Source: Nocardioides jishulii
GTDB lineage: Bacteria > Actinomycetota > Actinomycetes > Propionibacteriales > Nocardioidaceae
Direction: 5' to 3'
Assembly (NCBI RefSeq): GCF_006007965.1
Contig: NZ_CP040748.1
Span: 1,054,001 to 1,118,000 of the forward strand
Length of the DNA stretch: 64,000 nt
Under the pieces are notes generated by a model that was not told the DNA's origin, searched no databases, and saw only the letters and a program-made list of their open reading frames with translations. Positions 18,454 to 29,359 of this stretch are shown piece after piece. Both the position numbers and the translations under genes were made by a program. How positions within the stretch are numbered: the stretch's first letter is position 1; every line of letters starts with the position of its first letter.

Positions 18454-18545
18454 GCCACGAGGATGCCGTGAGTCAACGGCCGTGTCTGGAGAAGTGCCGC
18501 ATCCGGCTGAGGTGGGGGACGCCGACAGGGGGCGCTTCCGGCGCT

Positions 18546-19100
18546 ATGGACTTGTCTCGCAACGTGAGCCACGATCGGCGGGTGCTGAATGATCTCTTGC
18601 GCCCGGACCTGTCAGTTGTCTTCTGCGGCACCGCCGTGGCCACCGCGTCGGCCCGCCGTGGGCACTACTACAGCGGGCCAGGAAACAAGTTCTGGCAGTT
18701 GCTGCACGAAGCAGGCTTCACGCCGACGCGACTCAGCCCCGAAGAAGACGTTTCCCTGCTCGACCATGGTGTGGGGATCACAGACCTCGTCAAGAACGTC
18801 GCGCAAAGCCACGACAGAGGTCTCGACTTCAGTGGGACCCCACGCGTTGCGGCCCATCTTGAGACTGCAGCGCCACGATGGGTGGCCTTCAACGGTCTGA
18901 CGGCAGGGCGGGCCGCAGCGGCGCAGTTGGGGCTTGCCCGCAGAAAAGACGTCCACCTCGGAGAGCAGCCCTGGCACGTCGGGCAGAGCCGGGTGTTCGT
19001 TCTTCCCAGCAGCAGCGGGGCGCACGCCACCATGCCGTACGGGGAAAAGCTTGCATGGTGGCGCGAACTACGTTCTGCCTCCGATGCGAGCCCTGCGTGA
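18546..19100 (+). CDS. mug: Mismatch-specific (G:U/G:T) DNA glycosylase, Mug/TDG family
   Basis: The 184-residue product fits the Mug/TDG uracil-DNA-glycosylase family: VVFCGTAVATASARRGHYY, GPGNKFWQLLHEAGFTP, HGVGITDLVKN, and the C-terminal VFVLPSSSGAHATMP. Canonical Mug has GINPG at motif A and NPSGLS at motif B. Here CGTAV and PSSSG replace them, as in a divergent actinobacterial subgroup. The enzyme should remove uracil or thymine opposite guanine by flipping the base. The start is uncertain: ATG 18546 is used, but GTG 18579 would begin nearer the first family strand. Confidence 0.8.
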   Translation: MDLSRNVSHDRRVLNDLLRPDLSVVFCGTAVATASARRGHYYSGPGNKFWQLLHEAGFTPTRLSPEEDVSLLDHGVGITDLVKNVAQSHDRGLDFSGTPRVAAHLETAAPRWVAFNGLTAGRAAAAQLGLARRKDVHLGEQPWHVGQSRVFVLPSSSGAHATMPYGEKLAWWRELRSASDASPA

Positions 19101-19152
19101 CCGTTCGGCGGCGCCCTCTCTTCAAGCACCGTGACAGCGCCGTCTCTACGTC

Positions 19153-20378
19153 TCAGCCGACTCGATGCATCGAGTCGAGCAGTCGCGAGAAGGCGGCCTC
19201 GGTGATCACCGGGATCTCGTAGCTGCGAGCCTTGGCGGCCTTGCCGCTCTGTGAGTCCGGGTCGGCGGCGACCACGAGCTTCGTCTTCTTGTTGACACCG
19301 CCACACCTCAGGCCAGCTCGCTCCGCGAGTTCCTCCAATTGCCCCCGCGGCGCCGAGAGCTCACCGGTGAAGACAACTTGGTCACCGCTCTCGAGCTTGA
19401 AGGCATCGCTGGTGGACGAGCGGTCCGCCACCTTCTCGGCCCGATCCAAGGCGATCCGGACGAGGTCCCGGGGAAGGCCGAGCATGGCCGCCACACTGCT
19501 CAGGACGGTGTGCTCGGCCTCCGTCACCACCCCGTCCTCCCATGCAGCGATGGCCATGGCGTCAAGAAACGTCATGTGAACCGCCGCAACCTGGTCGCGA
19601 TGCAGGCCGAGGTGCATGGCGACCTCGATCAGGGCCGCCTCCTCGTGCGCAGACAAGTACCCGTCAAGCATCGCTCTCTCGAGGACGTCCAGGTAAGCCT
19701 CGACCCGCGGTTCGGGGTTGCGAGGCAGCCGGGAACTGATGCGGTCAAGCCACTCATCCGGCCGCCGCTCGGCGCTCGCTCGAGCCTTCGTCGGGATCTT
19801 GCTGAGTCCTTCGAGCGCCGGCCACCAGTGGCTACGCGTGGAGAGGTTCGTCCCCTCCCACGGCACTGGGCGGGGGCTCTGGGAGAGATAGAAACCCAGG
19901 AGCCCGGCCACCGCTCTCGCATCACCGAGCGCAGTGTGTGCACGTCGCCGTGAGAGACGTTCGCCGCCGCGCAGCAGTCCTTCAGCTTGCGGGAGGCTCC
20001 CCGGAGGTACGAGGTGGAGAGCTGCATGGTGCACAAAGACGGAGTGGGCGGGCGGGTGCTGAGCCCGGCTCGCGAGAACTCGTGGTCGAGAAACTGCGTG
20101 TCGAAGCGGGCGTTGTGCGCGACGAGCGTGCGACCGCTGAGCAAGGTGATGACATGCGGCGCCACCTCTCGAAAGGTCGGGGCGTCTAGCACGTCACGGG
20201 CCGAGATCCCGTGCAGATCAGTTGGGCCCACGTCCCTGCCCGGATTGACCAGGGTCGACCATTCCTCGAGGACTTCGCCTTCGTCGGAGACGGACACGAT
20301 GCCGATCTCGATGACGCGGTCATGTTGCTGCGGAAACAGTCCCGTGGTCTCGAGGTCGAGAACCGTGTAACCAGTCAT
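19153..20378 (-). pseudogene. DEDDh exonuclease-TerB-like-BRCT protein, split by a one-base frameshift
   Basis: From ATG 20378 (GAGAGGACG ribosome binding site), frame one encodes a DnaQ-like 3'-5' exonuclease: TVLDLETTG (ExoI DxE), LVAHNARFDTQFL (ExoII), then CAAANVSHGD. At about 19942 one extra base pushes ribosomes into a terminating frame. The other frame resumes with HTALGDARAVAGLLGFYL, holding the HxAxxD ExoIII motif, then a TerB-like helical region and a C-terminal BRCT domain (VVFTGELSAPRGQLEELAERA...KTKLVVAADPDSQSGKAAKA). Removing the T at 19942 (minus-strand sense) restores about 408 residues. It could be a true pseudogene, a sequencing error or a phase-variable tract. Confidence 0.75.
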
Positions 20379-20492
20379 GACGTCCTCTCGTCGATCGGTC
20401 GACAGGAAGGTACGACCCCGGGACCCGGTGCGCAGGCGATTCGCGAATGAGCGGTTGATCGCCACTCGGTATGAATGACTCGGAACGACGAC

Positions 20493-20524
20493 GAGAGGCC
20501 CCGAGCTGACGCCCGGGGCCTCTC
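20493..20524 (-). terminator. Strong hairpin terminator after the MFS gene
   Basis: GAGAGGCCCCG (20493-20503) pairs perfectly over 11 bp with CGGGGCCTCTC (20514-20524) across a 10-nt loop. It lies 15 bp past the stop of the MFS gene in its direction of transcription. There is no T-run, as is common for actinobacterial terminators. Confidence 0.7.
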
Positions 20525-20538
20525 GCTCAAAGTGCAGG

Positions 20539-22236
20539 TCAGACCGCAGCGGTCTCCGCAGCCTCGGTCGGCTCGCCGCCGCCGCGCTGCTTGCGCACCT
20601 GGCCGAGCTCCGCGGGCTGCACGCGCATGAACGAGACCATCACGATCGAGGCCAGGATCATCAGGCCGGCAGCGGCCATGAAGGCAGCGGTCGCGCCCTC
20701 GGTGAACGAGGTCTGGAAGAGGACCGTGTCGAGCATGGTCTGACCGGCGCCCGGCACCACCATGTCGGGGTCGACGCCCGAGGCCTCGAGCAGGCCGCGT
20801 ACCTCACCGATCACCGCATCGGAGCGGTCGTTGATGAAGTGCAGTGACACGGTGCTGAGCAGGCCCAGGCCGAACGCGCCACCGATCTGGGTGACGGTGT
20901 TGAGCACCGACGAGCCGACGCCCTGGTCCTCGGCCCGGATGTTGTGGATCGCGGTGAGCGTCATCGGCACGAAGACCAGACCCATGCCCAGACCCATCAG
21001 GGCCAGGAACGGGAAGAGGTCGGTGAGGTAGGTGAACGAGTCGCCACCGACACCCTCGCCGGCGAGCGTACGAGCCACGGCATGGGCGGGGGAGTCGTCG
21101 ACCTCGTAGCGCGAGAAGCCGTAGAGACCACCCGCGGCGAGCAGGGTGCCGGCGCCGGTGATCCAACGGATCGAGAAGCGCGCGACCAGCTGCGAGGCGG
21201 CGATGGTGCCGACCATGACCGACATCGAGAACGGCAGGAACGCCAGTCCGGCGTTGAAAGGCTCGAAGCCGACGATGCGCTGCACGAACTGACCGTTGAA
21301 GTAGAACATCGACATCATCGCCATCGAGGCGAAGAGCATCGCGGCGAACGAGGTGCCCCGGGTGCGGTCCTTGATGATGCGCAGCGGGAGCAGCGGGTGC
21401 TCGACGCGCTTCTCGATGACCAGGAAGAGCACGATCAGGGCGATGCCGAGCAGGCCGAAGATGATCGTCTGCGGGTGCGTCCAGCCGCCGTCCGCGTCGC
21501 CCGCCTTGGTCAGGCCGTAGACCAGCGCGAACATGCCCAGCGTGCCGGTCAGCGCGCCCGGGATGTCGAGCGGGTTGCGGTTGCGCGCCGACTCGGCCAG
21601 CCAGCGCGGGGCCAGCAGGGCGGCGATGAAGCCGATCGGGGCGTTGATCAGCAGGGTCAGGCGCCAGCCGGTGACCTCCATGCCGAAGATCGAGTCGATG
21701 CCGGTGAGCCAACCGCCCACCAGCAGACCCATCGCGGCACCGATGCCGGACATGCCGGCGTAGATGCCCATCGCCTTGTTGCGCGGGGGGCCGGCCGGGA
21801 AGTTGGTGGTGATCAGGGCCAGCGCGGCGGGCGAGGCCAGTGCGGCGCCGACACCCTGCAGGCCGCGCGCGAAGAGCAGCATCCAACCCTCGGTCGCGAA
21901 ACCGCCGAGCAGCGACGCCGTGCCGAAGATGATCAGGCCGATGGTGAACGTGCGGCGTCGTCCGAGCATGTCGCCGAGGCGACCACCGAGAATGAGCAGA
22001 CCACCGAAGGTCAGGGCGTACGCGGTGACCATCCACGTCAGTGCTGCCTGGCTGAGGTCCAGGTCGCGCGCGACGTGCGGCAGCGCGATGTTGGTGATGG
22101 TCGCGTCGAGCACCAGCATCAGCTGGACGACGGAGATCAGGACCAGGGCCTTGCGCAGGCTCACGCCAGCGGCGGAGGCGCCGGACGGGGACGCAGCCGG
22201 CCCGCTGGCGGCTGCGTCGGGGAGGGAGTTGCTCAT
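20539..22236 (-). CDS. MFS drug exporter, DHA2 (EmrB/QacA, 14-helix) type
   Basis: The 565-residue product has about 14 membrane helices. VQLMLVLDATITNIALPHVA in helix 1 is the DHA2 motif D1-like signature (LDxTIVNVALP); LGGRLGDMLGRRR is the MFS motif A loop; GVGAALASPAALALI lies in helix 4-5. DHA2 proteins export drugs or metabolites by proton antiport. The ATG at 22236 follows CGAGGACAACG. A cytoplasmic Arg/Gly-rich tail closes the protein. No regulator sits beside it; ligA is divergent. Substrate unknown. Confidence 0.9.
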   Translation of the reverse strand: MSNSLPDAAASGPAASPSGASAAGVSLRKALVLISVVQLMLVLDATITNIALPHVARDLDLSQAALTWMVTAYALTFGGLLILGGRLGDMLGRRRTFTIGLIIFGTASLLGGFATEGWMLLFARGLQGVGAALASPAALALITTNFPAGPPRNKAMGIYAGMSGIGAAMGLLVGGWLTGIDSIFGMEVTGWRLTLLINAPIGFIAALLAPRWLAESARNRNPLDIPGALTGTLGMFALVYGLTKAGDADGGWTHPQTIIFGLLGIALIVLFLVIEKRVEHPLLPLRIIKDRTRGTSFAAMLFASMAMMSMFYFNGQFVQRIVGFEPFNAGLAFLPFSMSVMVGTIAASQLVARFSIRWITGAGTLLAAGGLYGFSRYEVDDSPAHAVARTLAGEGVGGDSFTYLTDLFPFLALMGLGMGLVFVPMTLTAIHNIRAEDQGVGSSVLNTVTQIGGAFGLGLLSTVSLHFINDRSDAVIGEVRGLLEASGVDPDMVVPGAGQTMLDTVLFQTSFTEGATAAFMAAAGLMILASIVMVSFMRVQPAELGQVRKQRGGGEPTEAAETAAV

Positions 22237-22318
22237 CGTTGTCCTCGGGGAAAGGTGGAGAGGGCCGAGTGCGGCCCACTGCATGCTAGGCCGTCGTGCC
22301 GACACGTGAAGCCGTTAG

Positions 22319-24511
<2,193 letters not shown>

Positions 24512-24520
24512 GGCTGGCCC

Positions 24521-25471
24521 TCAGGAGCGCAACTTCTCCAGCACCAGATCCGCTGCTGCCTGCTGGCCCTCCGCGAACGGATGGAACTGCAGCGCCCGGG
24601 AGAAGTCGGTCTCCGGGCCGTTGACCCACGGGTCGTCGGAGCAGATGTCGTGACCCTCGCTGGCGCTCCACAGGTCGACCAGCTCGGCGTCGGTGGCCTC
24701 GGCCGCCCGGCGCAGCGCCTGGTCGAGGCGCTCGGCGACCTCACGGGCGTACGCGTTGTCCCCGCGCGCCAGCATGAGGTTGTCGCAGCCCTTCTTCGGC
24801 GTGAGTTGCGGATAGTTGACCAGCAGGATCCTGGCCTCGGGGCTGCGCTCGCGGACCTCCTCGATGACCGTGCGCACCCGCTTCTGCGTACGTCCGACCG
24901 CCTCCGTCAGCACGTCACGACCGCCCCGCTGCAGGGACTCGCGGCACGGTGCCCCCTTCGGGTCGCGGTCGGCGAGCTGCGGGCAGCGGCCGGTCAAGGT
25001 GGCGAAGACGTTGAAGTCGTTGCCGCCGATGCCAATCGTGACCAGGTCGGTCTCCGGGGTCAGGGCCTCGAACTGGGGCGGGACCCGCTGCTGGAGCACC
25101 GTGGTCTGGGGCTTCGTCATGTGGGTGGTGTCCGCCGCCGAGCAGCTCACGTCGACCAGCTCGGTCGCCGGTCCGTTGCCGGCCGCATCCCGCAGACCCC
25201 TGGCCACCAGGGAGGGGTAGTTGCCGGTCGAGCGGTAGCACCCCAGCGCCTCGACGGCGTTGGGGACGAAGGGAGCGGCGGTGAACGAGTCGCCGAGCGC
25301 GACGTAGCGCGTGGGCACGTCGGTGGTGGCCGTCCGTCCGCCGGACTTCTCGCCCCCGTCGTCGGTCGACGAGCAGCCAGCGACGAGGGCCACGAACGCC
25401 AGCGCCACGCCTGCGGCGAGCATGCGATGCCGTCGCTCCAGCGGCTGACGGGCGGGTCTGGTGCGGCTCAT
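24521..25471 (-). CDS. SGNH/GDSL-hydrolase lipoprotein
   Basis: The 316-residue product has a basic N-terminus, a hydrophobic segment and a lipobox ending ALVAGC (Cys33), so it should be a membrane-anchored lipoprotein. The mature part is an SGNH hydrolase: block I YVALGDSFTAAP (nucleophile Ser), block III IGIGGNDFN, and block V HPFAEGQ (catalytic His). Such enzymes are esterases or lipases on lipid or polysaccharide acyl groups. Cys residues suggest disulfides. The ATG at 25471 directly precedes the signal. Substrate unknown. It converges on ligA. Confidence 0.85.
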   Translation of the reverse strand: MSRTRPARQPLERRHRMLAAGVALAFVALVAGCSSTDDGGEKSGGRTATTDVPTRYVALGDSFTAAPFVPNAVEALGCYRSTGNYPSLVARGLRDAAGNGPATELVDVSCSAADTTHMTKPQTTVLQQRVPPQFEALTPETDLVTIGIGGNDFNVFATLTGRCPQLADRDPKGAPCRESLQRGGRDVLTEAVGRTQKRVRTVIEEVRERSPEARILLVNYPQLTPKKGCDNLMLARGDNAYAREVAERLDQALRRAAEATDAELVDLWSASEGHDICSDDPWVNGPETDFSRALQFHPFAEGQQAAADLVLEKLRS

Positions 25472-25634
25472 CGTCTCCCTCTCGTTCCCCTCGTGTCCCG
25501 CTCGTGTCGGAGTGTCGAGCCTACGTGTGGGTCCCACGCCGGGGGAGTGGGCGTGGAGTCCCTAGGATGGGGCGTGACCTCGTCCGTCCTTCGACGGACG
25601 ATGGATCCCTCGATTCGCCAGGTAAGGAAAACCA

Positions 25635-25934
25635 TTGCCCGAGATCACCCGCGACGAGGTCGCGCACCTGGCCGACCTGGCCAGGATCGACCTCTCCGAC
25701 GCCGAACTCGACCACCTCGCTCCTCAGCTGAACGTGATCCTCGAGTCGGTCGCCTCGCTGAGCGAGGTGGCGAGCGCCGACGTGCCGCCCACCTCGCACC
25801 CGCTGCCGCTGACCAACGTCTTCCGTGAGGACGTCGTACGCCCGGGGCTGAGCGCCGAGCAGGCGCTCGCCGCCGCCCCGGCGAGCGCGCAGCAGCGATT
25901 CATGGTTCCGCGCATCCTGGGAGACGAGCAGTGA
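25635..25934 (+). CDS. gatC: Asp-tRNA(Asn)/Glu-tRNA(Gln) amidotransferase subunit C
   Basis: The 99-residue product matches Gat[19 protein letters not shown] near the N-terminus and a C-terminal VPRIL segment, with the usual length of about 95-100. GatC stabilises the GatA-GatB complex that amidates mischarged Glu-tRNA(Gln)/Asp-tRNA(Asn). The start is TTG at 25635, preceded by AAGGAAAACCA. The stop overlaps the GatA start as GTGA, so gatC, gatA and gatB are translationally coupled. Confidence 0.93.
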   Translation: MPEITRDEVAHLADLARIDLSDAELDHLAPQLNVILESVASLSEVASADVPPTSHPLPLTNVFREDVVRPGLSAEQALAAAPASAQQRFMVPRILGDEQ

Positions 25935-27460
25935 CCAACTGGACCCGCAAGACCGCCGACGAGCTGGCGCAGGCCCTGGCCGCCGGTGAGGTGACCAGCG
26001 TCGAGCTGACCCAGGCCCACCTCGACCGCATCGCAGCCGTCGACGGCGACGCCGACGCCGGCGTCCACGCCTTCCTCCACGTCGACGCCGAGGGCGCCCT
26101 CGCCCAGGCGAAGGCCTCCGACGAGCGCCGCGCCGCCGGCGCCCCCGCCTCCTACCTCGACGGCGTGCCGATCGCGGTCAAGGACGTGCTCGCCACCGAG
26201 GGCGTCCCGACGACCGTCGCCTCGAAGATCCTCGAGGGCTGGATCCCGCCCTACGACGCGACCGTGGTGAAGAAGCTGAAGGCGGCGGGCCTCCCGATCC
26301 TCGGCAAGACCAACATGGACGAGTTCGCGATGGGTTCCTCCACCGAGCACTCGGCCTACGGCCCCACCCGCAACCCGTGGGACCAGACCCGCATCCCCGG
26401 CGGCTCCGGCGGCGGCTCGGCCGCGGCCGTCTCCGCCTTCGAGGCGCCGCTCGCGATCGGCACCGACACCGGTGGCTCGATCCGCCAGCCGGCCGCGGTG
26501 ACCGGCTCGGTCGGCGTCAAGCCCACCTACGGCGGTGTCTCGCGCTACGGCCTCGTGGCCATGGCCAACTCGCTCGACCAGGTCGGTCCGGTGACCCGTA
26601 CGGTCCTGGACTCCGCGCTGCTGCACGAGCTGATCGGCGGGCACGACCCGCTCGACTCCACCTCGATCGACGCCCCCGTCCCGGCGTTCGCCGACGCCGC
26701 CCGTGAGGGTGCCGCCGGTGACCTCACCGGCCTCAAGGTCGGTGTCATCACCGAGCTGCACGGCGACGGCTACCAGGCCGGCGTGCTGGCCCGCTTCAAC
26801 GAGTCGCTCGACCTGCTGCGCGCGGCTGGTGCCGAGGTCGTCGAGGTCTCGTGCCCGAGCTTCGTGCACGCGCTGGCGACCTACTACCTGCTGATGCCGA
26901 GCGAGGCGTCCTCCAACCTCGCCAAGTTCGACGCCATGCGCTACGGCGTGCGGGTCACCCCCGAGGGTGACCCGAGTGCCGAGGACGTCATGCGGGCCTC
27001 CCGCGACGCCGGCTTCGGTGACGAGGTCAAGCGCCGCATCATCATCGGGACGTACGCCCTCTCCAGCGGCTACTACGAGGCCTACTACGGCCAGGCCCAG
27101 AAGGTGCGCACGCTCATCACGCGCGACTTCGAGGCCGCCTTCGAGCAGGTCGACGTCCTGGTCAGCCCGACCTCGCCGACCACCGCCTTCAAGCTGGGCG
27201 AGAAGCTCGACGACCCGATCGCGATGTACCTCAACGACCTCGCGACCATCCCCGCCAACCTGGCCGGCGTGCCGGGCATCAGCCTGCCCAACGGTCTGGC
27301 CGACGAGGACGGGCTGCCGTCGGGCTTCCAGATCCTCGCCCCGGCGACCGAGGACGTACGTCTCTACCGCGTCGGCGCTGCCCTCGAGGCTGCGCTGGAG
27401 AAGAACTGGGGCGGTCCGTTGCTCGACCGCGCCCCCGAGCTGGAAGGGGTGCAGGCATGA
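25931..27460 (+). CDS. gatA: Asp/Glu-tRNA amidotransferase subunit A (amidase)
   Basis: The 509-residue amidase-signature protein hydrolyses glutamine and passes ammonia to GatB. The Ser-cisSer-Lys triad is visible as Lys84 (VPIAVKD), Ser159 (in the Gly/Ser-rich loop) and Ser183 ([10 protein letters not shown]). The spacing of 75 and 24 residues equals that of Staphylococcus aureus GatA. The start is the GTG at 25931, overlapping the gatC stop; the stop overlaps the gatB ATG. Context and length confirm the call. Confidence 0.95.
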   Translation: MTNWTRKTADELAQALAAGEVTSVELTQAHLDRIAAVDGDADAGVHAFLHVDAEGALAQAKASDERRAAGAPASYLDGVPIAVKDVLATEGVPTTVASKILEGWIPPYDATVVKKLKAAGLPILGKTNMDEFAMGSSTEHSAYGPTRNPWDQTRIPGGSGGGSAAAVSAFEAPLAIGTDTGGSIRQPAAVTGSVGVKPTYGGVSRYGLVAMANSLDQVGPVTRTVLDSALLHELIGGHDPLDSTSIDAPVPAFADAAREGAAGDLTGLKVGVITELHGDGYQAGVLARFNESLDLLRAAGAEVVEVSCPSFVHALATYYLLMPSEASSNLAKFDAMRYGVRVTPEGDPSAEDVMRASRDAGFGDEVKRRIIIGTYALSSGYYEAYYGQAQKVRTLITRDFEAAFEQVDVLVSPTSPTTAFKLGEKLDDPIAMYLNDLATIPANLAGVPGISLPNGLADEDGLPSGFQILAPATEDVRLYRVGAALEAALEKNWGGPLLDRAPELEGVQA

Positions 27461-28980
27461 GCGCCACCGGTACCGCCGCGAAGCTGATGGACCTCGACAA
27501 GGTCCTGGCCACCTACGACCCGGCGCTGGGCCTCGAGGTCCACGTCGAGCTCAACACGAACACCAAGATGTTCTGCGGCTGCCCCACGGAGTTCGGCGCC
27601 GAGCCGAACACCCAGGTCTGCCCGACCTGCCTGGGCCTGCCCGGCGCGATGCCCGTGGTCAACGCCAAGGCCGTCGAGGCCGCCATCCGCATCGGCCTCG
27701 CCCTCAACTGCGAGATCGCCGAGTGGTGCCGCTTCGCCCGGAAGAACTATTTCTACCCGGACATGCCGAAGAACTTCCAGACCTCGCAGTACGACGAGCC
27801 GATCGCCTTCGAGGGCTTCATGGACGTCACCATCGAGGGTGACGACGGCGAGCCGGAGAACTTCCGCGTCGAGATCGAGCGCGCCCACATGGAGGAGGAC
27901 ACCGGCAAGTCGCTGCACGTCGGTGGCGCCACCGGCCGCATCCACGGTGCCGACTACTCGCTGGTCGACTACAACCGCGCCGGCATCCCGCTCATCGAGA
28001 TCGTCACCAAGCCCATCGTCGGCGCCGGCGCGAAGGCCCCGGCCGTCGCCCGGGCGTACGTCGCCCAGCTGCGCGAGCTGATCCTCGCGCTCGGCGTCTC
28101 CGACGCCCGCATGGACCAGGGCTCGATCCGCGCCGACGTCAACCTCTCGCTCGCCCCCAAGGGCACCGAGAAGCTCGGCACCCGCACGGAGACGAAGAAC
28201 GTCAACTCCCTGCGATCGGTCGAGCGGGCGGTGCGCTACGAGATGCGCCGTCACGGCGCGATCCTCGCGGGCGGCGGCAGCATCCTGCAGGAGACCCGGC
28301 ACTGGCACGAGGACACCGGCGTCACCACGTCGGGTCGCGAGAAGTCCGACGCCGAGGACTACCGCTACTTCCCCGAGCCCGACCTGGTGCCGGTGGCGCC
28401 GACGCGGGAGTGGGTCGAGGAGCTGCGCGCCACCCTGCCCGAGAACCCGACCGTCAAGCGGGCCCGCCTGCAGGCCGAGTGGGGCTTCACCGACCTGGAG
28501 ATGCGCGACACGATCGGTGCCGGTGCGTTCGGCCTGGTCGAGGAGACCATCGCCCAGGGCGCGGCCCCGCAGGCCGCGCGCAAGTGGTGGCTCGGCGAGA
28601 TGGCCCGTCGCTCCAACGAGACCGGCGTCGAGATCACCGAGCTGGGGATCACCCCGGCCGACGTGGCGAAGATCCAGGCGCTCGTCGACGCGAAGACGAT
28701 CAACGACAAGCTGGCTCGCCAGGTCATCGAGGGCGTCATCGCCGGTGAGGGCACGCCCGAGGAGGTCGTCGAGAAGCGCGGCCTGGCCGTGGTCTCCGAC
28801 GACGGCGCGCTCTCGGCGGCCGTCGACAAGGCGATCGAGGCCAACCCCGACGTGGCCGACAAGATCCGCGACGGCAAGGTGGCCGCAGCCGGTGCCCTCA
28901 TCGGCGCGGTGATGAAGGAGATGCGCGGACAGGCCGACGCCGGCCGCGTGCGCGAGCTGATCATCGAGAAGCTCTCCTGA
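27457..28980 (+). CDS. gatB: Asp/Glu-tRNA amidotransferase subunit B
   Basis: The 507-residue GatB activates the tRNA-bound Glu or Asp with ATP and transfers ammonia from GatA. Visible features are [15 protein letters not shown], the Cys pairs CGCP and CPTC (zinc site), [18 protein letters not shown] and the C-terminal YqeY-like helical tail that reads tRNA (from about 345). Typical length. ATGA overlap with gatA. It is the last gene of gatCAB; a long palindrome follows 32 bp after the stop. Confidence 0.95.
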   Translation: MSATGTAAKLMDLDKVLATYDPALGLEVHVELNTNTKMFCGCPTEFGAEPNTQVCPTCLGLPGAMPVVNAKAVEAAIRIGLALNCEIAEWCRFARKNYFYPDMPKNFQTSQYDEPIAFEGFMDVTIEGDDGEPENFRVEIERAHMEEDTGKSLHVGGATGRIHGADYSLVDYNRAGIPLIEIVTKPIVGAGAKAPAVARAYVAQLRELILALGVSDARMDQGSIRADVNLSLAPKGTEKLGTRTETKNVNSLRSVERAVRYEMRRHGAILAGGGSILQETRHWHEDTGVTTSGREKSDAEDYRYFPEPDLVPVAPTREWVEELRATLPENPTVKRARLQAEWGFTDLEMRDTIGAGAFGLVEETIAQGAAPQAARKWWLGEMARRSNETGVEITELGITPADVAKIQALVDAKTINDKLARQVIEGVIAGEGTPEEVVEKRGLAVVSDDGALSAAVDKAIEANPDVADKIRDGKVAAAGALIGAVMKEMRGQADAGRVRELIIEKLS

Positions 28981-29011
28981 CCCACGGCGTACGCCCCGCG
29001 CACCCACGCTG

Positions 29012-29068
29012 AAACTGCGGAGTTGATGGCGCGACACCCCGGTGTCGCCCCCATCAACTCCGCAGTTT
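29012..29068. repeat. 57-nt near-perfect palindrome after gatB
   Basis: AAACTGCGGAGTTGATGG (29012-29029) is the exact reverse complement of 29051-29068. Inside it, GCGACACC (29031-29038) pairs with GGTGTCGC (29041-29048) around a 2-nt loop, leaving only a 1/2-nt bulge between stems. It could be the gatCAB terminator, but 18 + 8 bp is much longer than the other hairpins here. It ends in TTT on the plus strand. A REP-like extragenic repeat or the trace of a small palindromic element are alternatives. Confidence 0.7.
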
Positions 29069-29149
29069 GCGTTGTGCCTGAATCACGCGCCGCGCGTGGT
29101 CGACCGCACAGTCGGCCGACTCCTCGCACGGGCACTTTCGGAGGTACAG

Positions 29150-29290
29150 TGAGCCGGTCGCGACACCAGTCGTGGCACCTCTTACGCCCGTCACGGGGAA
29201 AGCCGGTCCAAGTCCGGCGCTGACCCGCAACCGTAGGCACGGAGCAATCCGTGCGAGCCGGAACGCCTGTGACGACGCGTCCGAACACAA
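29150..29290 (+). ncRNA. Cobalamin (adenosylcobalamin) riboswitch aptamer
   Basis: The conserved core GCTGACCCGCAACCGTA (about 29218-29234) follows the P4-type stem CCGGTCCAAGTCCGGC, itself preceded by CACGGGGAAAG. Downstream, GAGCCGGAACGCCTG (about 29255-29270) is the B12-box equivalent. Order and spacing match the Rfam Cobalamin class. The outer stem is approximate. It should fold with adenosylcobalamin and lower expression of the genes from 29360. Confidence 0.88.
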
Positions 29291-29305
29291 CGCTGTCGTG
29301 GAAAA

Positions 29306-29354
29306 CAGCGGGTTCGACTCCGTTGGAGTGGTCCCGCTGGTGCAGCGGGAAGGA
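29306..29354 (+). promoter_or_regulatory. Riboswitch expression platform: competing hairpins at the RBS
   Basis: CAGCGGG occurs twice (29306-29312 and 29343-29349), and CCCGCTG (29333-29339) can pair with either copy. Pairing with the first copy makes a long stem also closed by ACTCC/GGAGT. Pairing with the second makes a tight 3-nt-loop hairpin ending in the Shine-Dalgarno GGGAAGGA (29347-29354), with the ATG at 29360. The two folds are mutually exclusive, as expected of translational control. Confidence 0.7.
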
Positions 29355-29359
29355 CACTC

